In this document: positions 24,147 to 32,490 of the stretch, in pieces
Layout: every line of letters begins with the position of its first letter
How positions within the stretch are numbered: the first letter of the stretch is position 1
Origin: an uncultured Clostridia bacterium
GTDB taxonomy: Bacteria; Bacillota; Clostridia; Christensenellales; UBA3700
Length of the DNA: 41,457 nucleotides
Assembly: GCA_948471525.1 (NCBI GenBank)
Contig: CAOKSY010000013.1
Location: forward strand, 1-41,457
Reading direction: 5' to 3'
Translations under genes and position numbers: made by a program
Notes under the pieces: generated by a model
What the model saw: the letters and a program-made list of their open reading frames with translations, nothing else
Database searches by the model: none
What the model was told of the DNA's origin: nothing

Positions 24147-24248
24147 ATATACCTCGTAGATTATAACATAATTATATTCTATTTGAGAGGTTTTTACAAT
24201 TATATTGACGGAATAAATGAGATAATTATAAAAAATTTATATCGAAAT

Positions 24249-25088
24249 ATGACGGAAAAGCAAATTCTCAGCCAACTTTTCAAGATTGAAAAGGAAGAGC
24301 GCAGACGTATTGAAAACAACAGACTTCTCACCTATAACGTCGGTGAGAAAGTACATAAAAAGCAGATGGCGTTTCACAGATGTCTCAAGCGAAACAGATG
24401 GGTCTTCGGCGGCAACAGAAGCGGAAAGACGGAGTGCGGAGCGGTCGAAGCGGTATGGTGGGCGAGGGGGATCCATCCTTACAGGCAGAACAAACGCGAC
24501 GTAGAGGGATGGATAGTGTCGCTGTCTTACGAAGTGCAGAGAGACGTGGCTCAAAATAAATTTCTATCCTATCTCAATCCCGATTGGATAGAAGACATGG
24601 TGATGATGTCGGGAAAAAAGTCTTCGGCGCAGTACGGCATTATCGATTACGTACTGATAAAAAACGTATTGGGCGGCACGTCAAAGATTTCCTTTAAAAG
24701 CTGCGATCAGGGCAGAGAAAAATTCCAAGGCGCGTCGTTGGACTTCGTATGGTTTGACGAAGAACCGCCCAAGGACGTATACGACGAGTGCAGAATGAGA
24801 GTAGTCGATAGAAAGGGCGATATATGGGGCACGATGACGCCGCTCAAGGGATTGACGTGGGTATACGACGAGATATATCTCAATTCCTCGCAAGACAAAG
24901 AGGTGTGGCACGAACATATCGAATGGGCGGATAATCCCTTTCTCGATCCCGAAGAGGTGGATAATCTCTCGCGGTGTATGGACGAAGAGACGCTGTCTTC
25001 GCGCCGATACGGAAGGTTCAGCGAAGCGGAAGGTATGGTGTATAAAGAATTCGATCAGTCGCGGCACGTGATAGAACCGTTTGTTTGA
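24249..25088 (+). pseudogene. Truncated phage terminase large subunit (ATPase part only)
   Basis: 279 residues from ATG 24249; the frame is open further up to a TTG at 24183 but no start has a good ribosome site. Terminase large subunits drive packaging of phage DNA and normally have an ATPase plus an RNase H-like nuclease. Only the ATPase part is here: Walker A GGNRSGKT (54-61) and Walker B LDFVWFDEE (D170, E171, E172), followed by the coupling region WGTMTPLKGLTWVYDE. It ends at VIEPFV, where the nuclease domain should begin, giving about half to two-thirds of the usual length. Base composition matches the resident DNA, so it is an old remnant or a domesticated ATPase. Confidence 0.75.
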
Positions 25089-25159
25089 GCGATAAAAGTC
25101 TAACCCAAAATATGGCTAAAATGGGGCATTTTTGCCCAAAGTATGGGCATTTTTAGGGG

Positions 25160-25293
25160 TTTAGACTTTTCATAGGAACAAGGATAAACACTCACTGCCG
25201 CAAAGGATAGAACCCTAAATGGGGGTTAGAGTTGAAAGTGCATTCTATGAAAAGTCTAAATTTGGAGTTTTTATGACCTATGAAAAGTCTAAA
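25160..25293. repeat. CCTATGAAAAGTCTAAA repeats, one inverted and two direct
   Basis: The inverted copy is TTTAGACTTTTCATAGG (25160-25176); direct copies are CTATGAAAAGTCTAAA (25245-25260) and CCTATGAAAAGTCTAAA (25277-25293); a partial AAAAGTCTAA occurs at 25095. The first two arms could form a 16-bp stem around 68 nt. This lies right after the truncated terminase, so it may mark an insertion scar or a small regulatory RNA. Confidence 0.65.
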
Positions 25294-25305
25294 TTAAATT
25301 GTAAA

Positions 25306-25327
25306 ATGCGCTAAAATTTTATGCGCA
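25306..25327. repeat. 22-bp direct repeat, left copy (bounds the STAND module)
   Basis: Starts ATGCGC, has an AAAATTTT core and ends ATGCGCA. Identical over 22 bp to 31318-31339. It is itself an imperfect palindrome (TGCGC and GCGCA arms). Confidence 0.75.
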
Positions 25328-25343
25328 ATTGACTATACAAATT

Positions 25344-25421
25344 ACCGCTATGTGAGGGGTTCGAGCGGACGGAGAGTCCGTGCGGGGCAAATTTTTGGAC
25401 TCTTTACTATAGCGGTTTTTT
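25344..25421 (+). ncRNA. Structured element with terminator-like end
   Basis: An outer stem ACCGCTAT (25344-25351) / ATAGCGGT (25409-25416) is followed by T6. Inside are two mutually exclusive pairings: CGGAC-GGAGA-GTCCG and AGAGTCC-N17-GGACTCT. Such alternative pairing with a terminal U-run resembles an attenuator, riboswitch or small stable RNA. No known family recognised. It lies between the left direct repeat and the STAND gene promoter. Confidence 0.5.
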
Positions 25422-25503
25422 ATGTAATCAACTAGTGCATATAAGAGCTTAAACAAATAGCCTTTCTATTTTTTTAGTTTCTCTTTTGGGTTATATGATT
25501 TGA

Positions 25504-25532
25504 TTGCAAAAAATGTCGATTTGTGTTACAAT
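25504..25532 (+). promoter_or_regulatory. Promoter of the STAND-fucosidase-membrane operon
   Basis: TTGCAA (25504-25509), 17-bp spacer, TACAAT (25527-25532), 35 nt before the ATG. GGAG lies nine bases ahead of the start. Confidence 0.75.
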
Positions 25533-25566
25533 ACAAAAGTGAATAAGGGAATTGGAGTTCATTATT

Positions 25567-28500
25567 ATGGAAAAACTGGTATGTCCTAATTGCCAAGAGG
25601 AACTGGAGTTCATAGATAAAAAATATTGCTGTCCGTGCTGTGAGCGTGAATGGAATGAAATCCTTTTAAAGTCAAGGACACATTTTGATGTTAGTTTTAT
25701 CTCTGACCTAAATACAGTTTGGGCGCAAGAGTATAAAATAATTGAGGATCTTTTAGTTAGCAAGCAAATTTATGGTATAGTTTTTCAAATAAAAGACTTG
25801 TATGAGTTGATAATACGTTTGCCTGTTTTGGTCGCAGCATCGTTTGCTATCAAACAGGACCAAGATGTTAAAGCGAAAGAATTTATATATTATTTGTTGT
25901 CTAAACCACTCTCTTTGGGGGATTGGCGTTTTTTACTAAACTTATCAAAAGATGTCATAGAAAAAAACACAGCTGTTCCTAAAGAAGTAGTGGATGTAGT
26001 GTCATGCGTTCGCAAACTTGTTAATTCTGATAGAAATGGTGATATCGTAAATTGGCGTAATTCTACCATAGCGCACGGGGCAGCAAAACAACTTAATGAC
26101 AGTGAACTATACGATGATGTAGCATCCAAGCTTAAAGAATTGACTTCTTTCTTTTCTCGTAATAGGGGAGTATTCCAAGCAATTAAGTTTATCGATTCGC
26201 AAGGGAAAGAGCTTGAGGGTATTGCCAAAGATATGAGTTCTTGGAGTGGTCGTCTGTTTATGCAAGTAGGCGAGAATCAATATCCATTATATCCCTTTTT
26301 TGATTTGAGAAACGATGGGGTATATTTATTCGATAGATATATTAAAAAACTCCAAAAAACAGATATCATAGAATACATCCAAAGTTTAAAAAAATCAGTC
26401 GACATTGCAGAATTAAATAATATATACATTGAAAATTCAATTTCCTCATCAGAGTTTTCTAATGATTTGACTAATTATACGGTGGAAGAACGTAATCTGT
26501 GTGAGGAGTTTTTATCTTCTGGCGAATATCTTGTTCCCGAATATTTGGTGGAATGGCTTGAAAATAAATTGTCAAAGCCGAAAGATGTCATTTTATTAAA
26601 GATGGAAAAGGGTATGGGGAAAAGTTTTTTTGTACGTGGACTTGACCCTTTCTCGATTGATAAAATATATATTGAAGATGTGAGCGTTAAAGCGTTCTAT
26701 ATCAACTCGACTTACAATTCTAGAGTTGATGATTTTTCTGTGTTTGTTGAAGACCAAATGCGTAAGCTCACGAGGGACACTACTCTAGCTAATAACACTT
26801 TTAGATTAGATATTAACAGCGATAATCCTGCTTTAACATTTGCTAATTTTTTGAACCAGTATAAGAAAAAATATTATTCAGAAAAAAAGTTGTTGTTTAT
26901 TTTTGATGGTATAGACGAACTCAATCAACAGCCGGAAAGAAATATTATAGATTTTATTCCTAATGCGGATGATTTAATAGATGGAGTTTATGTTCTTGTA
27001 GCTTGCCGTGCTTGCAATGAAGAAACACTTTCCATCTCATGTAGACAGTTTCTTAATAACTTTAAAGGTGAGGTATGCTTTTTTAAGCAAACGGATGAGG
27101 ACTATTTGAAGTTTGTTAAGAATTTTTATGATCTGTATATTATTAAAAAGAGTCGCCTTTTTTGCAGAAGGAATGGCATAGTTTTTGATGCTGAATTTGA
27201 TAAAACGGACAAGAAGTTTCAAGTGCTTCGAGACAAGTCAATTTTAAATCTTTCCTTAATTAAGGAACTAATAAGTATTGCGTTAAAAGAGCTTGTAGAG
27301 AGCGGTGCAACAACCATAAGCATAGATGATTTGAATTTTGATGAAAAATTATACGAACAATATTTTGAGTCAATAAAACAGTATTACGGGTCGAAGTATT
27401 ATGATAAATTTATCAGTGTCATTTGCTGTTTGTCTTTGGTTGATAGACCCGTGACTTTACATGAACTGGCTGTTTTATCTGGGAATAATAACTTAAATTT
27501 CGCCTTCCTTGGATTCATCAATTCGATGAGACTATTTTTAGGAACAACAAGGGGTGAAGAGGGAACTTATTTTACGCTTGACCACGCAGAGCGGAAGGAA
27601 ACTGTTACTCGTATCTTCCAAAAAAAGGTGGATGAAACAGTTGATTATTTAATAGAAAAAATTGTCGAGGTTTCAACGGATAAATTCGATTTTTCAAATA
27701 TAGAAGACACGGTTTATTATAGTTGTATTAATTCTATTTTGGTATCTAATAATTTAACAAAAGTTAAAGTAAACGCTTTGTTTAATGCGCTTTTGTCAAT
27801 CCCTGCTAAATTATCTTGGTCGCAGAATTACTTTGATAATAAGAAGGAGCTGGAAATAGTTAAACATATAGATGATTTTTCTAAATTTAACCTTTCGCCT
27901 TCAAGAGAGAAAAAATTGCGAATTGCATTCTTGTACGCAAATGCGGGATTAGACGAGCTGATGTTTAATAATTATGCGCAAAGTGAATTCTATTTTAAGA
28001 AGGCTGTATCAATATATGACCAAAACATAGACACGGCTTCTATGCAAGAACTGTATGACTATGTTGAGTGTTTAGGAAAATATGCAACGCTGCTTTGGGA
28101 TCAAGAACGAAATGATGAGGCTCTTGCTGTATACGATAAAGTTATAAAGTACACAAAAGTTATTTATGAAAATGATAAATCATTGATAAGCAAAATTAAT
28201 TTACTTTCCGAATATATTTGTTATTGTAATATTGCAAATTCTGCAAAGCAATATGATATTCAAAAAAAATACCTCGAATATGTATCAACCGAGATTAAGG
28301 ACTGCGAGGCTTCAAATCTTAAGCAAAGGACTGAACCATTTTTGCAGTTGTGTTGGTTCTACTATTATCGTGATGCGAATGACATTGAAAAAAGTATATT
28401 ATCAATAAAGCAAGCAATTGATATGTATTCTCAATGTGCAAGAAATGATGTTGGGATGTATTTGCCTGACTTGGTAAAAAGTTATAACTTTTTGTTGCAA

Positions 28501-28800
28501 TATGTATACGAACACTCTGATGCTATTCCTAGTGATGTACAAAACTATATTGAAAAAGGAGATATTGATATAGATTATATTCACAAGGAAAAAGACTATA
28601 ACGATGAAGAAACATATCTGAAGTTTCACTTATTGTGTTCGTTGATCTATTTGCGTCAAAATAACCTGCCTTTGTATCTAAAGTATAGAAATATTGCATT
28701 TACATATTTTGAAACATTGTCAGAAGAAAAAAGAAATAATGAAAAACTTATCGAAATGATTAAATATTATAATTGTGAGGAGGAAAAATCCTATGAATAA
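25567..28800 (+). CDS. Zinc-ribbon / HEPN-like / STAND NTPase / TPR protein
   Basis: 1077 residues from ATG 25567. The N-terminal zinc ribbon is CPNC (C6, C9) and CPCC (C22 to C25). A mostly helical region follows and contains WRNSTIAHG (R164 to H170), an R-N-x4-H pattern typical of HEPN ribonuclease domains. The NTPase has Walker A KGMGKSFF (K352, S353) and Walker B LLFIFDGIDEL (D447, D450, E451), the style of NACHT/STAND ATPases. A winged-helix-like stretch follows. The C-terminal third is helical, with TPR-like units (YAQSEFYFKKAVSIY, DEALAVYDKVIKY). This effector-STAND-repeat order is that of Avs-type antiviral sensors. It is very AT-rich relative to the resident genes. Translation is coupled to the next gene, whose ATG lies 8 nt inside this ORF. 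Infection sensing is inferred, not shown. Confidence 0.75.
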   Translation: MEKLVCPNCQEELEFIDKKYCCPCCEREWNEILLKSRTHFDVSFISDLNTVWAQEYKIIEDLLVSKQIYGIVFQIKDLYELIIRLPVLVAASFAIKQDQDVKAKEFIYYLLSKPLSLGDWRFLLNLSKDVIEKNTAVPKEVVDVVSCVRKLVNSDRNGDIVNWRNSTIAHGAAKQLNDSELYDDVASKLKELTSFFSRNRGVFQAIKFIDSQGKELEGIAKDMSSWSGRLFMQVGENQYPLYPFFDLRNDGVYLFDRYIKKLQKTDIIEYIQSLKKSVDIAELNNIYIENSISSSEFSNDLTNYTVEERNLCEEFLSSGEYLVPEYLVEWLENKLSKPKDVILLKMEKGMGKSFFVRGLDPFSIDKIYIEDVSVKAFYINSTYNSRVDDFSVFVEDQMRKLTRDTTLANNTFRLDINSDNPALTFANFLNQYKKKYYSEKKLLFIFDGIDELNQQPERNIIDFIPNADDLIDGVYVLVACRACNEETLSISCRQFLNNFKGEVCFFKQTDEDYLKFVKNFYDLYIIKKSRLFCRRNGIVFDAEFDKTDKKFQVLRDKSILNLSLIKELISIALKELVESGATTISIDDLNFDEKLYEQYFESIKQYYGSKYYDKFISVICCLSLVDRPVTLHELAVLSGNNNLNFAFLGFINSMRLFLGTTRGEEGTYFTLDHAERKETVTRIFQKKVDETVDYLIEKIVEVSTDKFDFSNIEDTVYYSCINSILVSNNLTKVKVNALFNALLSIPAKLSWSQNYFDNKKELEIVKHIDDFSKFNLSPSREKKLRIAFLYANAGLDELMFNNYAQSEFYFKKAVSIYDQNIDTASMQELYDYVECLGKYATLLWDQERNDEALAVYDKVIKYTKVIYENDKSLISKINLLSEYICYCNIANSAKQYDIQKKYLEYVSTEIKDCEASNLKQRTEPFLQLCWFYYYRDANDIEKSILSIKQAIDMYSQCARNDVGMYLPDLVKSYNFLLQYVYEHSDAIPSDVQNYIEKGDIDIDYIHKEKDYNDEETYLKFHLLCSLIYLRQNNLPLYLKYRNIAFTYFETLSEEKRNNEKLIEMIKYYNCEEEKSYE

Positions 28801-29818
28801 TATCGAACTTTTTAAAGAGCTAAAGTATGGATTAATGATTCACTTTGGACTTTATTCACTATTGGGCGGATATTATAAAGGAAAAAAAGGTCCTTACTAT
28901 GCCGAATGGATACAAGCCAATCAACAGATTTCTGTTGTAGAAATGAAAAGGTTGGCTACAGTGTTTAATCCAATTTATTTTGATGCGGATGAAATATGTC
29001 AGTTTGCTTTAAAATGCGGAATGAAATATATTGTCATCACTACTAAACATCATGAGGGCTTTGCATTATTTAAGTCAAGTGTGGATAAATTCAATGTTTA
29101 TGATGCTACGCCTTTTAAGAGGGACATCATTAAAGAACTAGCTGACTCTTGTAAAAAGTACGGACTAAAGCTCGGGTTCTATTACTCTCAATGTATAGAT
29201 TGGAATGAAAAAGATGGCGGAGGATACACGGTTGATCCCGCTGGATCTGCAGGTGTTTCGTGGGATAATTCGTGGGATTTTCCTAATAAGGCTGAAAAAG
29301 ATTTTTCACGAGTTTTTTATTCAAAAATGCTTCCTCAAATTGAAGAACTTATGACTAATTATGGTGAGGTATTTTTAGCTTGGTTTGATATGCCGTTGGA
29401 TTCAACTCCTGAACAGAGCCAACTTATTTACGATACCGTAAAAAGAATTCAACCCAATTGTTTAATAAACTCAAGGTTGGGGAATGGGGTGTTTGATTAT
29501 GTGACATTAGGTGATAATGAGATACCAGACGAAATTCCAACAACATTTTCTTCTGATAATAATTCTATTTGGGGATTTAAGAAGAGTCCGTATGGTCTTT
29601 ATGAATCCATATGTAGTCTAAATTGTTCATGGGGTTACTCTGCTGTCGCGGACAAATGGTTATCACCTGAAGCCTTGGCTAAATTTCGGCTTAAATTGGA
29701 AAGATTAGGTGTTAATTTTATGGTAAATATTGGTCCAGATTGGTTAGGACGTATTCCATACCAATCTCAAGAAATTTTGCTTACAGCAGCAGAAAAATAC
29801 AAGGATATAAAGAAATGA
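28793..29818 (+). CDS. GH29 alpha-L-fucosidase-like enzyme, cytoplasmic
   Basis: 341 residues from ATG 28793, which has GAGGAGG upstream and overlaps the STAND stop by 8 nt. An earlier in-frame start inside the STAND gene is less likely. Family GH29 signatures: GLMIHFGLYSLLGGYYKG, VITTKHHEGFALF, LGFYYSQCIDWNE and the nucleophile region FLAWFDMP (D199). The C-terminal NIGPDWLGRIP matches the usual NIGP-x3-G end of the catalytic barrel. GH29 enzymes remove L-fucose from glycans by a retaining mechanism. There is no signal peptide and no carbohydrate-binding domain, and the protein is shorter than typical secreted GH29 enzymes. A fucosidase between a STAND protein and a membrane protein is not something I know from any described defence system. 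Confidence 0.85.
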   Translation: MNNIELFKELKYGLMIHFGLYSLLGGYYKGKKGPYYAEWIQANQQISVVEMKRLATVFNPIYFDADEICQFALKCGMKYIVITTKHHEGFALFKSSVDKFNVYDATPFKRDIIKELADSCKKYGLKLGFYYSQCIDWNEKDGGGYTVDPAGSAGVSWDNSWDFPNKAEKDFSRVFYSKMLPQIEELMTNYGEVFLAWFDMPLDSTPEQSQLIYDTVKRIQPNCLINSRLGNGVFDYVTLGDNEIPDEIPTTFSSDNNSIWGFKKSPYGLYESICSLNCSWGYSAVADKWLSPEALAKFRLKLERLGVNFMVNIGPDWLGRIPYQSQEILLTAAEKYKDIKK

Positions 29819-31269
29819 TAGTTCTCAATGACAATAGAATGATTTTTCCTTTCTTGACAGAAAAACTTCCGTTGGATTACCTTGCAAATGTATGCAAAGT
29901 AAATAGAAAGGGTAATGATGTTCATCCATGGGTTTTGGCAAATCTTACTCCGCGTGAAATTAGAAAAGAGCTTCGAGAGCTTAATCTACCGGAAAATCCT
30001 AATAGAGTTTTGTTATCTTATAGACTAGATAAGAATTGCTATGGGATATATGGGCTTAATTATGATAGCATTTTTATCGTTCCTCATAATAATCTTGCTG
30101 ATATCGAGTTCTCTCTTTTAGATATAGTTGTTCATTCTTTTTCAACTGGAGTGTCTTTTCTTGAGCTTCGATATTCCGTTAAGTCTCAAAATGAAGTAGA
30201 TGCTCTTAATATGAACTATTTTCTCTCTGAATTAAAAGCGGATGTTATGCTTAAGATTGTCCGTTCGACTTGGAACGAAGAATTAAAAAAGAAAGAAGAG
30301 AGTAGTGAATTGATTACAACATCGAAATTTTTAAGGGAACTACTGAATGACTACGAAAAGGTATATGATATGGATATGAACGAGGAATTTAAGTCATATT
30401 CCAATAAACCAATTCTTTTTTCATATTTTCTTCTGGATTCTGCGGGACGGGAGCTTGCAAAAAATCTAGGTTTAAATATGAAAGAGACTTATAAAGTAAG
30501 CGTGAATAGTATTCGGCAAACCCAGGCTTTTGATAATTCTGCTTGGTATTATTCACTCAATTCAGTAGTAAATGTTTCTAATGTAAGTGATGATGAAGGA
30601 ACTTCAGATTTTTTCAGAACAACATTTGTGGACAAGATTTCTAATCTTTATTTTTTCCTATTTTTGCATGCTTTGCATCAAAGATTTTTCTTGCAACTGA
30701 GTCAATACAAGATTAAATCTTTTAATTATGAAGCGGCTTCTTTCAATGAAATCAAAGGACTAGTTGATGAATTATCTGGATATTCTTCTTGTATAAATAA
30801 GGCTTGGCTGAAGTTCTTTTTTGCTAGACCTGCATCGATTGACCATGTTAATTTGTTTTATGCAAATGTAAGGGAGACATTTGATATAACAAATCAAATG
30901 GAAAGCGTTCAAAGTGAATTAGAGAGACTTACAGATTATACAGATAGAAAATATAAGCTATTTGATGAGCACAGTAAGCTGTTATCAAGTAAAAGGAAAA
31001 GTCGCTTTGATTTAATTTCTTTTTTGGTCGCTGCAATTATTTCTTTTGTGTCTATCTATGACACTTTCATAAAAATGATTAAGAACTTTGGTGTTGAGCT
31101 TACAATACCTGTCCACATTGTTCTTGCTGTTTTATTTATGGTGATATGCTTCATTGTTCCTACTGTTATCAATTTTTATTTTAATATCAAAAAAATGAAG
31201 AAGATAAGCAAGGAAATCATTCATATTGAAAATTTAATTTGTGAAGATAAGCAAGAACAATATTTTTAA
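29815..31269 (+). CDS. Unknown protein with two C-terminal membrane segments
   Basis: 484 residues. The ATG overlaps the fucosidase stop (ATGA), so it is translationally coupled; the open frame further upstream is inside the fucosidase gene. The first about 395 residues are soluble-looking, with a strand-rich start (NRVLLSYRLDKNCYGIYGLN) and a helical middle ending in a coiled coil (NQMESVQSELERLTDYTDRK). Two hydrophobic helices then follow (SFLVAAIISFVSIY and HIVLAVLFMVICFIVPTVIN), with a basic loop and a charged tail. The plan is reminiscent of CorA-like proteins, but the GMN motif is absent. In a defence setting this could be a membrane-damaging effector or an anchor. Family not recognised. 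Confidence 0.7.
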   Translation: MIVLNDNRMIFPFLTEKLPLDYLANVCKVNRKGNDVHPWVLANLTPREIRKELRELNLPENPNRVLLSYRLDKNCYGIYGLNYDSIFIVPHNNLADIEFSLLDIVVHSFSTGVSFLELRYSVKSQNEVDALNMNYFLSELKADVMLKIVRSTWNEELKKKEESSELITTSKFLRELLNDYEKVYDMDMNEEFKSYSNKPILFSYFLLDSAGRELAKNLGLNMKETYKVSVNSIRQTQAFDNSAWYYSLNSVVNVSNVSDDEGTSDFFRTTFVDKISNLYFFLFLHALHQRFFLQLSQYKIKSFNYEAASFNEIKGLVDELSGYSSCINKAWLKFFFARPASIDHVNLFYANVRETFDITNQMESVQSELERLTDYTDRKYKLFDEHSKLLSSKRKSRFDLISFLVAAIISFVSIYDTFIKMIKNFGVELTIPVHIVLAVLFMVICFIVPTVINFYFNIKKMKKISKEIIHIENLICEDKQEQYF

Positions 31270-31290
31270 TTAACGGGATCAAAAACATTG

Positions 31291-31313
31291 GCAGTCTTTA
31301 TGGACTGCTTTTT
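31291..31313 (+). terminator. Terminator of the three-gene operon
   Basis: GCAGTC - TTTATG - GACTGC followed by TTTTT, 22 nt after the stop. Confidence 0.85.
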
Positions 31314-31317
31314 GTTT

Positions 31318-31339
31318 ATGCGCTAAAATTTTATGCGCA
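31318..31339. repeat. 22-bp direct repeat, right copy
   Basis: Identical to 25306-25327; lies just past the operon terminator. The two copies enclose a 6.0-kb AT-rich block with one operon. Confidence 0.75.
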
Positions 31340-31392
31340 TTTTCAAACCAAAATTTGCTCGTTTTAATATTGTTTTTCCATTTGATATAAAG

Positions 31393-31447
31393 TGTCATAC
31401 TTTTGCGACAGTAAAACTAGACAAAGGGGTGAGGATTGTGATATAAT
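31393..31447 (+). promoter_or_regulatory. Promoter/operator region of the WYL gene
   Basis: TAGACA (31418-31423), 18-bp spacer, TATAAT (31442-31447), about 27 nt before the ATG. An inverted TGTC-N10-GACA (31393-31410) just upstream could be the operator for the WYL protein itself. Confidence 0.5.
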
Positions 31448-31474
31448 CTAGAAGTCCATAATGGGAGACAGACT

Positions 31475-32482
31475 ATGAAAGCAGAGAGCGTATCCAAAAT
31501 TAAATACTTGAAGATATGGGATATTCTTCGTCAAGAAACTGATGAGCAACATCCAATGAGTACCCACGACCTTATTGCGAGACTTGAAGCGTGTGGCATC
31601 AGTTGTGATCGTAGAACGCTCTATCGAAACATCGAAGAATTGAACGTAAACGGCTATGAGATACTCGTGAAGAAGGGAAAGAGCAACGGATATTATGTTG
31701 AAGACCGTAGCTTCGATATACCAGAAATTCAAATCCTTATGGATGCGGTTCAGGCTGCGAGTTTCATCACCGATAAGAAAACCCCGGTTCTTATAGACAA
31801 GATTGCACAACTCGCTGGCAGTCAAAGGGCAGAGGTTTTGAAGAGTAACATCGTGCAGTTTGGAACGGTAAAAGGAAGCAACGAAAGCATTTATTATTCC
31901 GTGAATGAAATCTCCCAAGCCATTATCGAAAAGCGGAAGATTGGCTTTTATTATTTTGACTACGACCTTCATCACAAGCGGAAGTATCGTATGCGCACAT
32001 CGAAGCCAGACGAACAGCGGTGGTATATCGTAAACCCCGTTGCGACTGTTTTTCACGATGATAAATACTACTTATTCTGCTATAATGATTACCACGGCAA
32101 TATAGTGCAGTATCGAGTTGACCGAATGGAGCAAGTGAAGATGCTTGATGACGAAATAACACCAAACAAGGAAGCATCAGATTTTGACCTTTCAAAGCAC
32201 CAAAGAAGCCTTGTGGGTATGTACCGTGGAAAGACCGAGCGAGTGCATTTAATAGGCGAGAAGGGTATAGTGGATGCCGTGTTCGACAAGTTTGGTGAAA
32301 GCGTAAAAATCTATGAACACGATGCCGATACGATATCGTTTGCCGTAGATGTGCAAGTGAGCAGTCCGTTCTTGGCTTGGGTTATCGGTTTTGGTGAGAG
32401 CCTTAAAGTTACATCACCACAGTCAGTAATTGATGAACTCAAAGAGCGCATAAAAGCATCGATGAGAAACTACGAAGGATAG
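31475..32482 (+). CDS. WYL-domain transcriptional regulator
   Basis: 335 residues. ATG with GGGAG upstream. The N-terminal winged helix-turn-helix is MSTHDLIARLEACGIS with DRRTLYRNIEEL; a central WYL domain follows (VNEISQAIIEKRKIGFYYF, WYIVNPVATVFHDDKYYL) and a C-terminal WCX extension (AWVIGFGESLKVTSPQSVI). WYL proteins bind nucleic-acid or nucleotide ligands and often repress defence operons (BrxR, CapW type). Its place at the head of the restriction block fits that role. It ends in TAG, eight bases before the next start. Confidence 0.88.
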   Translation: MKAESVSKIKYLKIWDILRQETDEQHPMSTHDLIARLEACGISCDRRTLYRNIEELNVNGYEILVKKGKSNGYYVEDRSFDIPEIQILMDAVQAASFITDKKTPVLIDKIAQLAGSQRAEVLKSNIVQFGTVKGSNESIYYSVNEISQAIIEKRKIGFYYFDYDLHHKRKYRMRTSKPDEQRWYIVNPVATVFHDDKYYLFCYNDYHGNIVQYRVDRMEQVKMLDDEITPNKEASDFDLSKHQRSLVGMYRGKTERVHLIGEKGIVDAVFDKFGESVKIYEHDADTISFAVDVQVSSPFLAWVIGFGESLKVTSPQSVIDELKERIKASMRNYEG

Positions 32483-32490
32483 GTGAGTAT

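Noticed and set aside
25344..25421. tRNA or tRNA fragment suggested by GGGGTTCGAG
   Set aside because: The bases after the TTCGA loop do not pair with GGGG, and no anticodon or D arm can be formed; the outer stem is a terminator-like hairpin.
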